Positions 10,230-18,798 of a DNA stretch of 33,580 nt are shown here, one piece after another. The position numbers were made by a program, and so were the translations under genes. This DNA is from an uncultured Pelagibacteraceae bacterium (lineage in GTDB: Bacteria > Pseudomonadota > Alphaproteobacteria > Pelagibacterales > Pelagibacteraceae), in contig CABZLO010000010.1 in assembly GCA_902526595.1 (NCBI GenBank), forward strand, positions 1 to 33,580, given 5' to 3'. Position 1 is the stretch's first letter. Each line of letters starts with the position of its first letter. The notes under the pieces were generated by a model that was not told where the DNA came from, searched no databases, and worked only from the letters and a program-made list of their open reading frames with translations.

Positions 10230-10258
10230 TTTAATAAAATCAATTATTTAAAGCATAA

Positions 10259-10275
10259 ATTATAATTATTCTAAA
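10259..10275 (+). promoter_or_regulatory. Putative Irr box upstream of rubrerythrin
   Basis: ATTATAATTATTCTAAA matches TTTAGAA-N3-TTCTAAA with a perfect right half and 5/7 in the left half. It sits 3 bp upstream of the -35 hexamer of the rubrerythrin promoter. A second half-site, TTTAGAA, at 10290-10296 falls in the promoter spacer. Together they suggest iron-dependent control of the rubrerythrin operon. Confidence 0.5.
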
Positions 10276-10278
10276 CTG

Positions 10279-10306
10279 TTGACAATCACTTTAGAAGTAT
10301 TATATC
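10279..10306 (+). promoter_or_regulatory. Sigma70-type promoter of the rubrerythrin operon
   Basis: A perfect -35 TTGACA (10279-10284) is followed after 16 bp by TATATC (10301-10306) as -10, within TATTATATC. The ribosome binding site AAGGAG (10325-10330) lies 6 nt before the ATG at 10337, so the whole expression signal is strong for this genome. Confidence 0.65.
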
Positions 10307-10336
10307 CTTAAAGTTCATTAATTTAAGGAGAATAAA

Positions 10337-10753
10337 ATGTCGTTAAAAGGAAGTAAAACTGAAGAAAATTTAAAGGAAGCTTTTGCTGGTGAAAGTCAAG
10401 CAAACAGACGATATCTTTACTTCGCGCAAAAGGCTGATATCGAAGGTTATAACGATGTAGCTACAGTTTTTAGATCAACTGCCGAAGGTGAGACAGGTCA
10501 CGCACATGGTCATCTAGAGTATTTAGAGGAAGTTGGAGATCCTGGAACTGGTATGCCAATAGGTGAAACTAAAGCAAATTTAGCATCAGCTGTTCAAGGT
10601 GAAACACATGAGTACACTGATATGTACCCAGGTATGGCCAAAACAGCTAGAGAAGAAGGTTTTGAGGAAATTGCTGACTGGTTTGAGACTTTAGCAAAAG
10701 CTGAAAAATCTCATGCTGGTAAATTCCAAAAAACTTTAGAGTCTATTAGCTAA
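10337..10753 (+). CDS. Rubrerythrin (di-iron domain only)
   Basis: Ferritin-like di-iron protein expected to reduce hydrogen peroxide in the cytoplasm. 138 aa, a single four-helix domain with ligand motifs E19 ([12 protein letters not shown]), E52 and H55 ([13 protein letters not shown]), a third motif around ETHEY (89-93), and E123/H126 (KAEKSHA). The C-terminal rubredoxin CxxC domain of classical rubrerythrin is missing, so it belongs with erythrin/sulerythrin-like forms and needs another electron donor. The Fe-S protein immediately downstream is a natural candidate donor (inference). Strong AAGGAG ribosome site. Confidence 0.92.
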   Translation: MSLKGSKTEENLKEAFAGESQANRRYLYFAQKADIEGYNDVATVFRSTAEGETGHAHGHLEYLEEVGDPGTGMPIGETKANLASAVQGETHEYTDMYPGMAKTAREEGFEEIADWFETLAKAEKSHAGKFQKTLESIS

Positions 10754-10761
10754 TTAATTCG

Positions 10762-10789
10762 TTTAGTGGACATTAACTTGTCCACTAAA
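10762..10789 (+). terminator. Strong hairpin between rubrerythrin and the Fe-S protein gene
   Basis: TTTAGTGGACA (10762-10772) and TGTCCACTAAA (10779-10789) form a perfect 11-bp stem with a 6-nt loop, 8 nt after the rubrerythrin stop. No T tract follows, so it is more likely a partial terminator or mRNA-stabilising 3' structure that favours rubrerythrin over the downstream genes than a full stop. A DNA-binding operator is the alternative. Confidence 0.6.
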
Positions 10790-10812
10790 ATCCAAATAAA
10801 AATTCAAAAATT

Positions 10813-12144
10813 ATGAGCAAAGAAGGTAGCTTAGATGCACCAACCAGACATCCAATTGATTTTGAGCACCCTGATTTTTTAAATCCAGAAAAATTAGACT
10901 CAGAAATGAGAAGAGTATTTGATATCTGTCATGGTTGTAGAAGATGCTTTAATCTTTGTGACTCTTTTCCAAAGTTATTTGATATGATTGACGAGTCTAA
11001 AGATGAAGACGTTGAGAGTTTATCCAGTGATCAATTTGCCCCTGTTGTAGATGCATGTACTTTATGTGATATGTGTTTTATGACTAAGTGCCCATATGTC
11101 CCTCCTCACGACTTTGATTTAGATTTTCCTCATTTAATGCTGAGATATAGAACTGCGCAGAAGAAGTTAGGAAAACTACCAAGTGTGCCAACTCAATTAG
11201 CTAAAATTGATAGAAACGCAAAAATTGGGGTTATGTTCTCTAAACTTGTAAATTGGGTATCAAATATTAAAAATAAATTTATAAGAAAAATTTTAGAATT
11301 CATATCTGGGATAGATAAAAGAGTGCAGTTACCAAAATATAACTCAGAGACATTTTCAAATTTTTTTAAAAAGAATAATGATAAAATTACTTATGATGTA
11401 ATCAACAAAGATAGAAAAGTTGTAATATATTCTACATGTTTTGTAAATTTTAATAAAAAAAATACAGGTGTAGCTGCATTGAAAGTTTTAAAAAAAAATG
11501 GAGTGGAAGTTCAAGAAGCTTACCCCGGTTGTTGTGGAATGCCTTTCCTGGAACAGGCAGATCTTCCAAAAGTAGTTGAACAAGCCAAAAAAGTATCAAA
11601 AGATTTAATTGAATGGATTGACAAAGGTTACAAAGTAATAACTTTAACAGCAAGCTGTGGCTTAATGTTAAAATTTGAATGGCCGTTGTTATTACCTAAA
11701 AGTGAAAATGTAAAAAAATTATCTTCAAATGTAATGGATATTGACGAGTATGTGGTTGATATCGCTAATAATGAGGGATTGGCCGAAGGATTAGAGGAAA
11801 TTGATGGTGGTGTTACAGTTCACCATGCGTGTCATGCAAGAGCTCAGAACATGGGTATCAAGGCTAGAGATATGTTAAAAAATATTCCCAATGTGAAAAT
11901 CGACGTTGTCGAAAGATGTGCTGGCCATGGTGGAACTTTTGGAGTGATGAAGGAAACACATGATTTAGCCAATAAAGTTGGAAGGCCAACTGCAAGACAA
12001 ATAAAAAACAAAAATAATAAGTACATGGCATCTGATTGTCCTTTAGCTGGCAAACATTTAAAACAATTAGAAGTAGACACAAACATTTCTAATGATGAGG
12101 CACTACACCCTATAGAACTTATGGCAAAAAGTTATAAGCTATGA
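10813..12144 (+). CDS. Two-cluster Fe-S oxidoreductase with CCG domains (GlpC/HdrD-like)
   Basis: 443 aa. The N-terminus carries two [4Fe-4S] motifs: C39, C42, C45, C49 (CHGCRRCFNLC) and C82, C85, C88, C93 followed by Pro. Two cysteine-rich CCG-type domains follow: the first ends GCCGMPFLEQ (C240, C241), the second has HHACHA (C340) and CAGHGG (C369), the latter with Ala in place of the second Cys. This layout matches GlpC, the glycolate oxidase iron-sulfur subunit and heterodisulfide reductase subunit D, but no flavoprotein partner gene is adjacent. The neighbours rubrerythrin and DUF3501 point to electron delivery to the di-iron protein. Its stop overlaps the next start by 4 nt (ATGA). Confidence 0.85.
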   Translation: MSKEGSLDAPTRHPIDFEHPDFLNPEKLDSEMRRVFDICHGCRRCFNLCDSFPKLFDMIDESKDEDVESLSSDQFAPVVDACTLCDMCFMTKCPYVPPHDFDLDFPHLMLRYRTAQKKLGKLPSVPTQLAKIDRNAKIGVMFSKLVNWVSNIKNKFIRKILEFISGIDKRVQLPKYNSETFSNFFKKNNDKITYDVINKDRKVVIYSTCFVNFNKKNTGVAALKVLKKNGVEVQEAYPGCCGMPFLEQADLPKVVEQAKKVSKDLIEWIDKGYKVITLTASCGLMLKFEWPLLLPKSENVKKLSSNVMDIDEYVVDIANNEGLAEGLEEIDGGVTVHHACHARAQNMGIKARDMLKNIPNVKIDVVERCAGHGGTFGVMKETHDLANKVGRPTARQIKNKNNKYMASDCPLAGKHLKQLEVDTNISNDEALHPIELMAKSYKL

Positions 12145-12740
12145 CTATGCCAAAAGAAAAAAGAGAGATACAAAAATCTGATATAATGCCACTTGATGCA
12201 TATATAAAAGATAGAAAAGAATTAAGAAAAAATATTGTTAACTTTAAAAAAAATCGAAGAGTTGCACTAGGACCTTACGCAACATTTTATTTTGAAAGCT
12301 ATGAGACTATGTTAGCTCAAGTTCAAGAAATGCTTTATATTGAAAAAGGTGGAGATGAACAACTGCATGATGAGTTAATTGCATACAATCCATTAATTCC
12401 AAATGGAAAAGAGTTAACAGCTACTCTTATGTTTGAAATAGATAACCCTATATCTAGAGCGGCTTTTTTAGGTAAGGTTGGTGGAATTGAAGAAATGGTA
12501 TTTATGAAGATAAACGGTGAGACTGTTAAAGCTGTTCCTGAAGAGGACGTTGACAGAACTTCTGCTGAGGGTAAGGCTTCTTCAGTTCAATTTATACATT
12601 TTAATTTTACAGATGAACAGATACAAAAATTTAAGTCGAGTGATGTTAATATTGAACTTGGAGTGGATCATAGAGAATACTCTCACACTACTAAATTAAG
12701 CAAAGAAAACATAGCTTCTTTATCTGCTGATTTTAGTTAG
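12141..12740 (+). CDS. DUF3501 family protein
   Basis: 199 aa, soluble, no cysteines or membrane segments. The N-terminal DIMPLDAYIKDRKELRKNIV and following LGPYATFYFESYETMLAQVQEM are typical of DUF3501 proteins, which I know as frequent neighbours of rubrerythrin and a heterodisulfide-reductase-like Fe-S protein in proteobacteria. Function unknown. Starts inside the Fe-S gene stop (ATGA), so it is translationally coupled; a second ATG two codons in is possible. Its 3' end overlaps the convergent SH3 gene by 8 nt. Confidence 0.85.
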   Translation: MTMPKEKREIQKSDIMPLDAYIKDRKELRKNIVNFKKNRRVALGPYATFYFESYETMLAQVQEMLYIEKGGDEQLHDELIAYNPLIPNGKELTATLMFEIDNPISRAAFLGKVGGIEEMVFMKINGETVKAVPEEDVDRTSAEGKASSVQFIHFNFTDEQIQKFKSSDVNIELGVDHREYSHTTKLSKENIASLSADFS

Positions 12741-13191
12741 TTAAACCCCAAAGATCATCTGTTTTAATCCATCCATTAAAATTATCAGTTTTTATTTCAC
12801 ACCAATTTTTTTCACATTTTTCAACAATTAATAACCTTCCCTTTTTTATCAATGCTATGGGTTTTGCAAATGATGTAGGTTTTTTGAATAAAATTTTATC
12901 TTTAGTAGCAATAACTGAATTAATTCTTTTTAATTGTGAAACATGTATCCAGCCACTATTATTTCTTAAATCAATTATTCTTCTAAAGTTTTCTTTTTTA
13001 TCTATTTGTTTTATGGGAAGATTTATTTTTTTATAAACATATTTTACATCAGAGTCAAAGCTTGGACCATAACGGACATTAACTTTACTTTTCTTTAGTG
13101 AAACAAATACTTCATCTGCAAAACTATCTGAGCAGAAAAATAATAAAAAAAATAATATAAAAATTTCTTTAATTTTTATTTTTAAAATCAT
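12733..13191 (-). CDS. Exported SH3-domain protein
   Basis: 152 aa with an N-terminal hydrophobic signal peptide (about residues 9-25, ending SFADE). Two bacterial SH3-like repeats follow (VNVRYGPSFDSDVKYVY ... SGWIHVSQL, and KKPTSFAKPIALIKKGRLL ... NGWIKTDDLWGL). This resembles periplasmic SH3 proteins (COG3807 / SH3_4) of alphaproteobacteria, thought to bind the cell wall. Last gene of the ubiE-ubiB-coaBC-dut-moeB operon, overlapping the preceding stop by 4 nt. Confidence 0.75.
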   Translation of the reverse strand: MILKIKIKEIFILFFLLFFCSDSFADEVFVSLKKSKVNVRYGPSFDSDVKYVYKKINLPIKQIDKKENFRRIIDLRNNSGWIHVSQLKRINSVIATKDKILFKKPTSFAKPIALIKKGRLLIVEKCEKNWCEIKTDNFNGWIKTDDLWGLTN

Positions 13192-13931
13192 TTTTTTCTT
13201 TTTTTTAATTTTACTCTTCTAATATTTAAATTTAATAAATCTAGAATTAAAATAAATCCATTTAAATTTTGACCAATATTAAGAATTTTTTTTAAAATTT
13301 CGTTTGCTTGCATTGTGCCAACAGTTCCTGCTACAGTTCCTAAAATACCGTCATACTCACAATTTAGAATATCATCTGTAACAACCTCTTCTTGATAAAA
13401 ATCTCTTAAACTAGGATTATTTTTATTTTTAAAATCAAAGCTAAAAATGTGACCATCAAACTTACTTATAGCACCAACTACTAGAAATTTTTTATAACTT
13501 AAGCTTATATCATTAATTAAAAATTTACTTTCAAAGTTGTCTGTGCCATCAACAATGTAATCATAATTTTTAATAATTTTATTAAATTTGATTTTATTTA
13601 ATTTATAATTAAAAATATTTATTTTGGTTTTTGAATTAATTTCATTTAGTTTTTTTTTTGCAATTTTAACTTTTGATTTATTAACATCTTTCTCAGTATA
13701 CAAAGTTTGTCTATGGATATTTGACAAACTAACTTTATCGTGGTCTACAATACCTAATGTTCCAATTCCTGAGCGTGTTAAAAATTCAGCAGCAGGGCAC
13801 CCCAAACCACCCATTCCAATAATTAAAACTTTTGCATCTTGTATCTTTCTTTGACCTAGTGCACCGATATTTTTTAAAATAATTTGACGAGAAAACTTTT
13901 CTATTTCTATTTTACTTAATTTTGTGCTCAT
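13188..13931 (-). CDS. MoeB/ThiF-like adenylyltransferase lacking the zinc site
   Basis: E1-like enzyme expected to adenylate the C-terminus of a small sulfur-carrier protein (MoaD, ThiS or similar). 247 aa. ATP-binding GMGGLG (39-44), D63, N71 and R74 (SLSNIHRQ) and the VDGTDNFESK segment (about 127-136) are conserved. Only two cysteines exist, C45 and C191; C191 (NCEYDGILGTVAG) aligns with the single Cys that precedes the last conserved Gly-rich segment in MoeB/ThiF, but both CxxC zinc pairs are gone. Whether it serves molybdopterin, thiazole or another pathway cannot be told from the window. Overlaps dut by 4 nt. Confidence 0.8.
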   Translation of the reverse strand: MSTKLSKIEIEKFSRQIILKNIGALGQRKIQDAKVLIIGMGGLGCPAAEFLTRSGIGTLGIVDHDKVSLSNIHRQTLYTEKDVNKSKVKIAKKKLNEINSKTKINIFNYKLNKIKFNKIIKNYDYIVDGTDNFESKFLINDISLSYKKFLVVGAISKFDGHIFSFDFKNKNNPSLRDFYQEEVVTDDILNCEYDGILGTVAGTVGTMQANEILKKILNIGQNLNGFILILDLLNLNIRRVKLKKRKK

Positions 13932-14365
13932 TTTCCTGTTGAGCCAAATCCACCCTCTCCTCGAATTGTTTCTGGCAAAGTTCCTGTTTCTTCTAGTTCC
14001 ATTTTAACAACTGGTGTCAAAATCATTTGTGCTATTCTATCATTATTATTGATTATAAATTCATTATTCCCATGGTTAAAGAGAATAACTTTTATTTCAC
14101 CCCTATAATCACTATCAATTGTGCCAGGAGTATTTAATACACTAATATTATTTTTAGCTGCCAAACCAGATCTTGGTCTTATTTGTATTTCGAATTCCTC
14201 TGAAAATGCAACAGAAATACCAGTTGGTACTAAACAAGAAGATTGTGGTTTAAGAATTATTGTTTTAGAAATAAAAGCCATTAAATCCATCCCTGAAGCT
14301 CCACTAGTTTTATAAGTAGGTAATTGAACAGATGAAGCTAATTTTTTGATTAGAACTTTTGCCAT
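13928..14365 (-). CDS. dut: dUTP diphosphatase (dUTPase)
   Basis: Hydrolyses dUTP to dUMP, keeping uracil out of DNA and feeding thymidylate synthesis. 145 aa, normal trimeric type. All five motifs are visible: ASGMDLMAF, PRSGLAAKNN, GTIDSDYRGEIKV, DRIAQMIL and the C-terminal GEGGFGSTGK. Start overlaps the coaBC stop by 1 nt and the stop overlaps the next gene by 4 nt. The coaBC-dut pairing is widespread in proteobacteria. Confidence 0.97.
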   Translation of the reverse strand: MAKVLIKKLASSVQLPTYKTSGASGMDLMAFISKTIILKPQSSCLVPTGISVAFSEEFEIQIRPRSGLAAKNNISVLNTPGTIDSDYRGEIKVILFNHGNNEFIINNNDRIAQMILTPVVKMELEETGTLPETIRGEGGFGSTGK

Positions 14366-15570
14366 TAATTTAATTGATCAATAATTCTATCAACTATTTC
14401 ATCAGATATTTCAGACTTTTTTTTATAAAAGAGTTTTTCGTTATTTATTTTTTTATTTTTGTAGTGAATAGTTACTTCATTAAAATCAGAATTAAATCCT
14501 ATATTTTTATTTGCAACATCATTTGAAATTATCCAGTCACAATTTTTTTTATTTAACTTTTCTTCTGCATTATTTTCATGGCTATTAGTTTCAGCTGCAA
14601 AACCAACAACAAGACTTGGCCTCATTGAATTATGGTTAGAAACGTAATTTAAAATATCAACGTTTTTTTCAAGATTTAAATTTAATGTATCTTGTTTTTT
14701 AATTTTATTTGTATACTTTTTTTTTAATTTAAAATCAGCTACAGCTGCTGCAAAAATTGCTACATCAGTTGGTAAACTTTTTTGAGTTGCAAGAAACATT
14801 TCTTCTGCAGTTTCAACCTTAACTAGATTAATATCATCATCAATTTCTAAGTTTGTGGGGCCAGAAATGAGCGTTGTATCAAAACCTTTTTTAGAGAGAG
14901 ATTTTGCAATCTCGTAACCTTGTTTGCCACTAGACTTATTGGTTATAAATCTTACAGGATCAATATATTCATTAGTAGGTCCTGCTGTAACCAAAGCTTT
15001 TAAATTTTTATTTTTTTTCTTATTTAAAAAAAATTGATCAACTTCCTCAGCAATTTTTCTTGGATCAGACATTTTGCCCTCACCATATTCCCCGCAAGCC
15101 ATATCTCCAATTTCAGGACCAATGAATTTATAACCACAATCTTTCAATTTTTTTAAATTCGCTTTGGTAGTTTGATGTTCCCACATCCTCACGTTCATTG
15201 CTGGAGCTAAATAAATGCTTTTATCTGAAGCCAGAACAACAGTTGAAGCAAGATCGTCAGTAGTGCCCTGAGCCAGCTTTGAAATAGTATTAGCAGTTGT
15301 AGGAGCAATAACAATTAAATCAGCCCATCTGGAAAGCGAAATATGGTCCATTTCGGTTTCGTTTTCGACACTGAATAATTCACTGTAAACTTTGCCTTGA
15401 GATAGCGCAGTAATTGAAAGAGGTGTTACAAATTCTTTAGCACTTGCAGTAAGTATAGTTTTGATTTTTGCACCACTTTTTTTGAAAAGCCTAATTGTTT
15501 CAAGACTTTTGTAGGCAGAAATTCCACCACATATGATAAATAAAATTTTTTTGTTTAACAGATTTTTCAT
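14365..15570 (-). CDS. coaBC: Bifunctional phosphopantothenoylcysteine decarboxylase/synthase
   Basis: Two consecutive steps of coenzyme A synthesis. 401 aa. The N-terminal flavoprotein domain (CoaC) shows the GGISAYKSLETIRLF start, the substrate-binding PAMNVRMWEHQ motif and the mobile-loop Cys in DMACGEYGEGKMSDP. The C-terminal CoaB domain begins near residue 185 with VTAGPTNEYIDPVRFITN and the SSGKQGYEIA loop, and keeps AAVADFKLKKK and GFAAETN. Starts 8 nt after the ubiB stop. Confidence 0.96.
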   Translation of the reverse strand: MKNLLNKKILFIICGGISAYKSLETIRLFKKSGAKIKTILTASAKEFVTPLSITALSQGKVYSELFSVENETEMDHISLSRWADLIVIAPTTANTISKLAQGTTDDLASTVVLASDKSIYLAPAMNVRMWEHQTTKANLKKLKDCGYKFIGPEIGDMACGEYGEGKMSDPRKIAEEVDQFFLNKKKNKNLKALVTAGPTNEYIDPVRFITNKSSGKQGYEIAKSLSKKGFDTTLISGPTNLEIDDDINLVKVETAEEMFLATQKSLPTDVAIFAAAVADFKLKKKYTNKIKKQDTLNLNLEKNVDILNYVSNHNSMRPSLVVGFAAETNSHENNAEEKLNKKNCDWIISNDVANKNIGFNSDFNEVTIHYKNKKINNEKLFYKKKSEISDEIVDRIIDQLN

Positions 15571-15578
15571 TTCGAGAA

Positions 15579-17147
15579 TTAAAATACTATAAGTCCAAAA
15601 ATTACAAGTAGTAATAAACCAATAATAGACTGATTTCTAAAAGCATTCATTTCTGCTTTTTTATCATTTAAAGCAGTATAGGAGTTTGAATTCTGAGGGA
15701 TTTGTCCGCTAGCTAAAAACGTTAAAGCTTGATTAGCTTTATCCATAATCTCAGGAAATTCTGGTAATCGCTTAATTACCTCAGAAGTACTCTTTAATGT
15801 CTCATTCAAATTTGTTATTGGATCTTTTGTTTCTCTCAACCAAGTCTCAAGCACAGGCTTAGATGTCGTCCATATATTTGTACTTGGATTTAATTTTCTT
15901 GCAACACCCTCAACTACAACCATTGTTTTTTGTAGCATTAATAACTGTGGTTGAGTTTGCATGTTAAATTTTTCTGTCACATCAAAAAGTTGTTTCAATA
16001 ATTTTCCACCCGAGATATCTTTTACCTCTTGTCCAAAAATGGGCTCTCCTATAGATCTTAAAGCTTGAGCCAAGTCGTCTATTGGAACATCTTTTGGAAC
16101 TAACCCAGCTATTAAGTGTACTTCAGCAACCTTACGGTAATCCCTTTGAATAAAACCAAATAAAATTTCTGCCAGAAATCTCTTACTAACTTTATCTAGC
16201 CTGCCCATTATACCAAAATCTATTGGTGCAATTTGACCACTATCATTAATAAAAATATTTCCCTGATGCATATCTGCATGAAAAAAGCCATCTCTTACGG
16301 CGTGTCTTAGAAAATGTTGAATAATATCTTCTGCTATTTTACTAGTATCTAAATTTCTTTTTTTCAATTCTTCAGTTTCTCTAATTGAAACTCCATCAAT
16401 CCAATCAAGAGTCATTACATTTTCACTAGTAAAATTCCAATAAATCATTGGAACTTTAAATCCAACATCATTCTTTGTATTCTCAGCATATTCGTTAGCA
16501 GCTGCTGCTTCAAATCTTAAATCCATTTCAAGATTTGTTATCTCTTTTAATAAGAAAACAACCTCTATTAGTTTTAATCTTTTGGTTTTTTTTACAAAAG
16601 ACTCGATTATAAATGCAAACAACATCATTGCATCAATTTCTTCATTAAATATTTTTTTTATATCTGGTCTTAAAATTTTTATGGCAACATCTTTAATTGT
16701 TCCATTGTCATTAATTTTTGCTTTATGTACTTGAGCGATTGATGCTGCTGCAACAGGCTCACTTAAATCTATTATAGAGTTAAAAGATTCTTCCCCAAGA
16801 TCATTTTTAATGATTTGTTTTGCATCATTTATAGAAAATGGAGGTAAACGATCTTGAAGATTTTCAAGTTTTTTAGACAGTTCTTCACCAATGATATCAG
16901 GTCTAGTCGCTAGAAATTGTCCAAGCTTTATAAAAGTAGTACCCATTGATTCTAGTGATCTAGAAAGTCTATTTCCCTCATCCTTATCCAAATTATGCTC
17001 TTCTTTTTTTTGAAATGAAAAAGATAATATTTTAAATAAAATAGTTAAAGCTAGTGGAGGTTTTTTAAATTTTGATGCAATTGAAAGTATGTCTGATTGT
17101 GCAATTTTTCTGCCTAATTTAAACAAGGTGATTAACTTTCTAATCAT
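15579..17147 (-). CDS. ubiB: UbiB atypical kinase for ubiquinone biosynthesis
   Basis: ABC1/UbiB-family protein required for ubiquinone biosynthesis, membrane associated. 522 aa from the ATG at 17147, which overlaps the ubiE stop (TAATG); a TTG four codons upstream is possible but less likely. Family marks: the KxGQ motif (FIKLGQFLATRPD), the Ala-rich nucleotide loop (PVAAASIAQVHKA), HADMHQGNIF for the catalytic loop and IDFGIMG for metal binding. The C-terminus ends in a single hydrophobic helix (SIIGLLLLVIFGLIVF). Sits between ubiE and coaBC. Confidence 0.95.
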   Translation of the reverse strand: MIRKLITLFKLGRKIAQSDILSIASKFKKPPLALTILFKILSFSFQKKEEHNLDKDEGNRLSRSLESMGTTFIKLGQFLATRPDIIGEELSKKLENLQDRLPPFSINDAKQIIKNDLGEESFNSIIDLSEPVAAASIAQVHKAKINDNGTIKDVAIKILRPDIKKIFNEEIDAMMLFAFIIESFVKKTKRLKLIEVVFLLKEITNLEMDLRFEAAAANEYAENTKNDVGFKVPMIYWNFTSENVMTLDWIDGVSIRETEELKKRNLDTSKIAEDIIQHFLRHAVRDGFFHADMHQGNIFINDSGQIAPIDFGIMGRLDKVSKRFLAEILFGFIQRDYRKVAEVHLIAGLVPKDVPIDDLAQALRSIGEPIFGQEVKDISGGKLLKQLFDVTEKFNMQTQPQLLMLQKTMVVVEGVARKLNPSTNIWTTSKPVLETWLRETKDPITNLNETLKSTSEVIKRLPEFPEIMDKANQALTFLASGQIPQNSNSYTALNDKKAEMNAFRNQSIIGLLLLVIFGLIVF

Positions 17148-17853
17148 TAAATTTTCCAACCACTATGAATTGAAACAATACCATTAGAAAAATTTCTATA
17201 AGAGCATTTTTGAAATTTATGTTTTTGCATTAAATCAATTAATTCTTCTTGATTAATGAATTGCTCAATACTTTTTACCAAATATTCATAGGGTTCTTTT
17301 TCCCCTACTATGAATTGGCCAATCATGGGAATTAACTTTGAGTAATTTTTGTAAATTAAATTTATATTTGTGTTTTGGATTTTAGAGAATTCTAAGCACA
17401 AATAACGACCACCAGGCTTTAAAACCCTGTAAGCTTCGGAAAGTGCCAGATCTAAACTTTTTGTATTTCTCAGACCAAAACTGATTGTATAGTAGTCAAA
17501 AGAGTTGTCAGTTAATGGCAGTTTTTCGGCTGGGGCAGTAATCCACTCAATACTTTTATATTTTGATAATTTATTTTTACCTTGGCTAATCATTTTTTTA
17601 TTAGGATCAATAGATGTAACTTTTGATTTATTATCAGTTTTGTCTAAAAAAAGTTTACCAATATCACCAGTGCCACAAGCAACATCCACCAATTTTTTAT
17701 TAACAGATGGGCCCATCATATTAATTAGACTTTTTTTCCAAAGCCTATGTATACCTAGTGACATAAAGTCATTCATCAAATCATAACGGTCGTAGACTTG
17801 ATCAAATACACCTTCTACTAGCCCTTTTTTTTATTTTGAAGATATTGTTGCAT
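17147..17853 (-). pseudogene. ubiE: ubiE C-methyltransferase, N-terminus frameshifted in an A/T run
   Basis: SAM-dependent methyltransferase of ubiquinone/menaquinone synthesis. The uninterrupted ATG-initiated part (17147-17779, 210 aa) holds the SAM site VDVACGTGDIG-like segment and the SFGLRN and VLKPGGRYLCLEFSK motifs. Conserved residues continue upstream of that ATG (GLVEGVFDQVYDRYDLMNDF), and adding one base to the T8 run at 17825-17832 joins them to an ATG at 17853, giving a 235-residue protein close to family length. Most likely a sequencing or assembly error, so the gene is probably functional. First gene of the ubiE-ubiB-coaBC-dut operon, divergent from mutM. Confidence 0.85.
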
Positions 17854-17882
17854 AAAAAATTATATATTGAATATAGTGTGAA

Positions 17883-18748
17883 ATGCCAGAATTACCAGAA
17901 GTAGAAATTGTTAGACAATCCTTAAGTAAAAAAATCAATCAAAAAAGGGTGAAAAAAAGTAATAATAAGAAATAGAAATTTAAGATTTTTAATACCAAAT
18001 AATTTTAAAAGTTATATTAAAAATAAAAAAATAACTAAAGTAGATCGATTTTCAAAATATTTAATAATACATTTTTGGGAAGGGGATTATTGTTTAGTTC
18101 ATCTAGGCATGTCAGGCACAATCCACATTGTTGATAAATTTAAACTGTCAAAATTCACAAATACTAGTTTTTTATCACTCACCAACACTTCCTAAAAAAC
18201 ACAATCATGTTGTATTTGAATTTGATAATTTTAATGTAATTTATAATGATCCAAGACGTTTCGGTTTTTTTCAATTAATTGAAAATAAAAAAGCTTTAAA
18301 TGAAAGATTTAAACATTTGGGTCCAGAGCCATTTGATAAAAAATTTAATTTTAATTATGTGATGAGTTTTCTTAAAGACAAAAATAAAGAAATTAAAAGT
18401 TTTTTATTGGATCAAAGATTTGTTTCAGGAATTGGCAATATATATGCTAGTGAAATATTATTTTTATCCAAAATTGATCCATTTAAACCGGCAAAATTAT
18501 TAACTAAAAATGAATGTAAAAAAATTATTTTGAATTCTAAAAAAATTTTACATAGAGCAATAATTAAAGGAGGGTCCAGTATTAGAAATTTTCAAAATAT
18601 ATCTGGAACATTGGGAAGTTATCAAAAAGAGTTTAAGGTTTATCAGCAAGAAGGAAACAAATGCAAAGCAACTGGATGTTTAGATATTATAAAAAAAAAA
18701 ATTGTATCAAATAGATCAACTTTTTTTTGTGATTCCTGCCAAAAATAG
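17883..18748 (+). pseudogene. mutM: Formamidopyrimidine-DNA glycosylase with two homopolymer frameshifts
   Basis: Base-excision repair glycosylase for 8-oxoguanine. Begins with the invariant MPELPEVEIVRQSL (catalytic Pro after Met removal). The frame breaks at an A7 run near 17951-17957 and again at a T6 run near 18168-18173. Removing one base from each gives one 287-residue frame with HLGMSGTIHI, NDPRRFGFF, the DQRFVSGIGNIYASEILF helix-two-turn-helix and the C-terminal zinc finger (CKATGCLD ... FFCDSCQK). All functional motifs survive, so this is read as a sequence error in a real gene. Divergent from ubiE. Confidence 0.88.
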
Positions 18749-18760
18749 TAAAATATTATG

Positions 18761-18789
18761 TTGACCACTATAAATTCTCAAGTTATACC
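18761..18789 (+). promoter_or_regulatory. Promoter of rpsT with very short leader
   Basis: TTGACC (18761-18766), a 17-bp spacer and TATACC (18784-18789) make a good sigma70 promoter. The rpsT ATG at 18799 is only 10 nt past the -10, so transcription would start about 2-4 nt before or at the start codon. No Shine-Dalgarno fits, suggesting a leaderless or nearly leaderless mRNA. Confidence 0.55.
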
Positions 18790-18798
18790 CCTGCGCAG

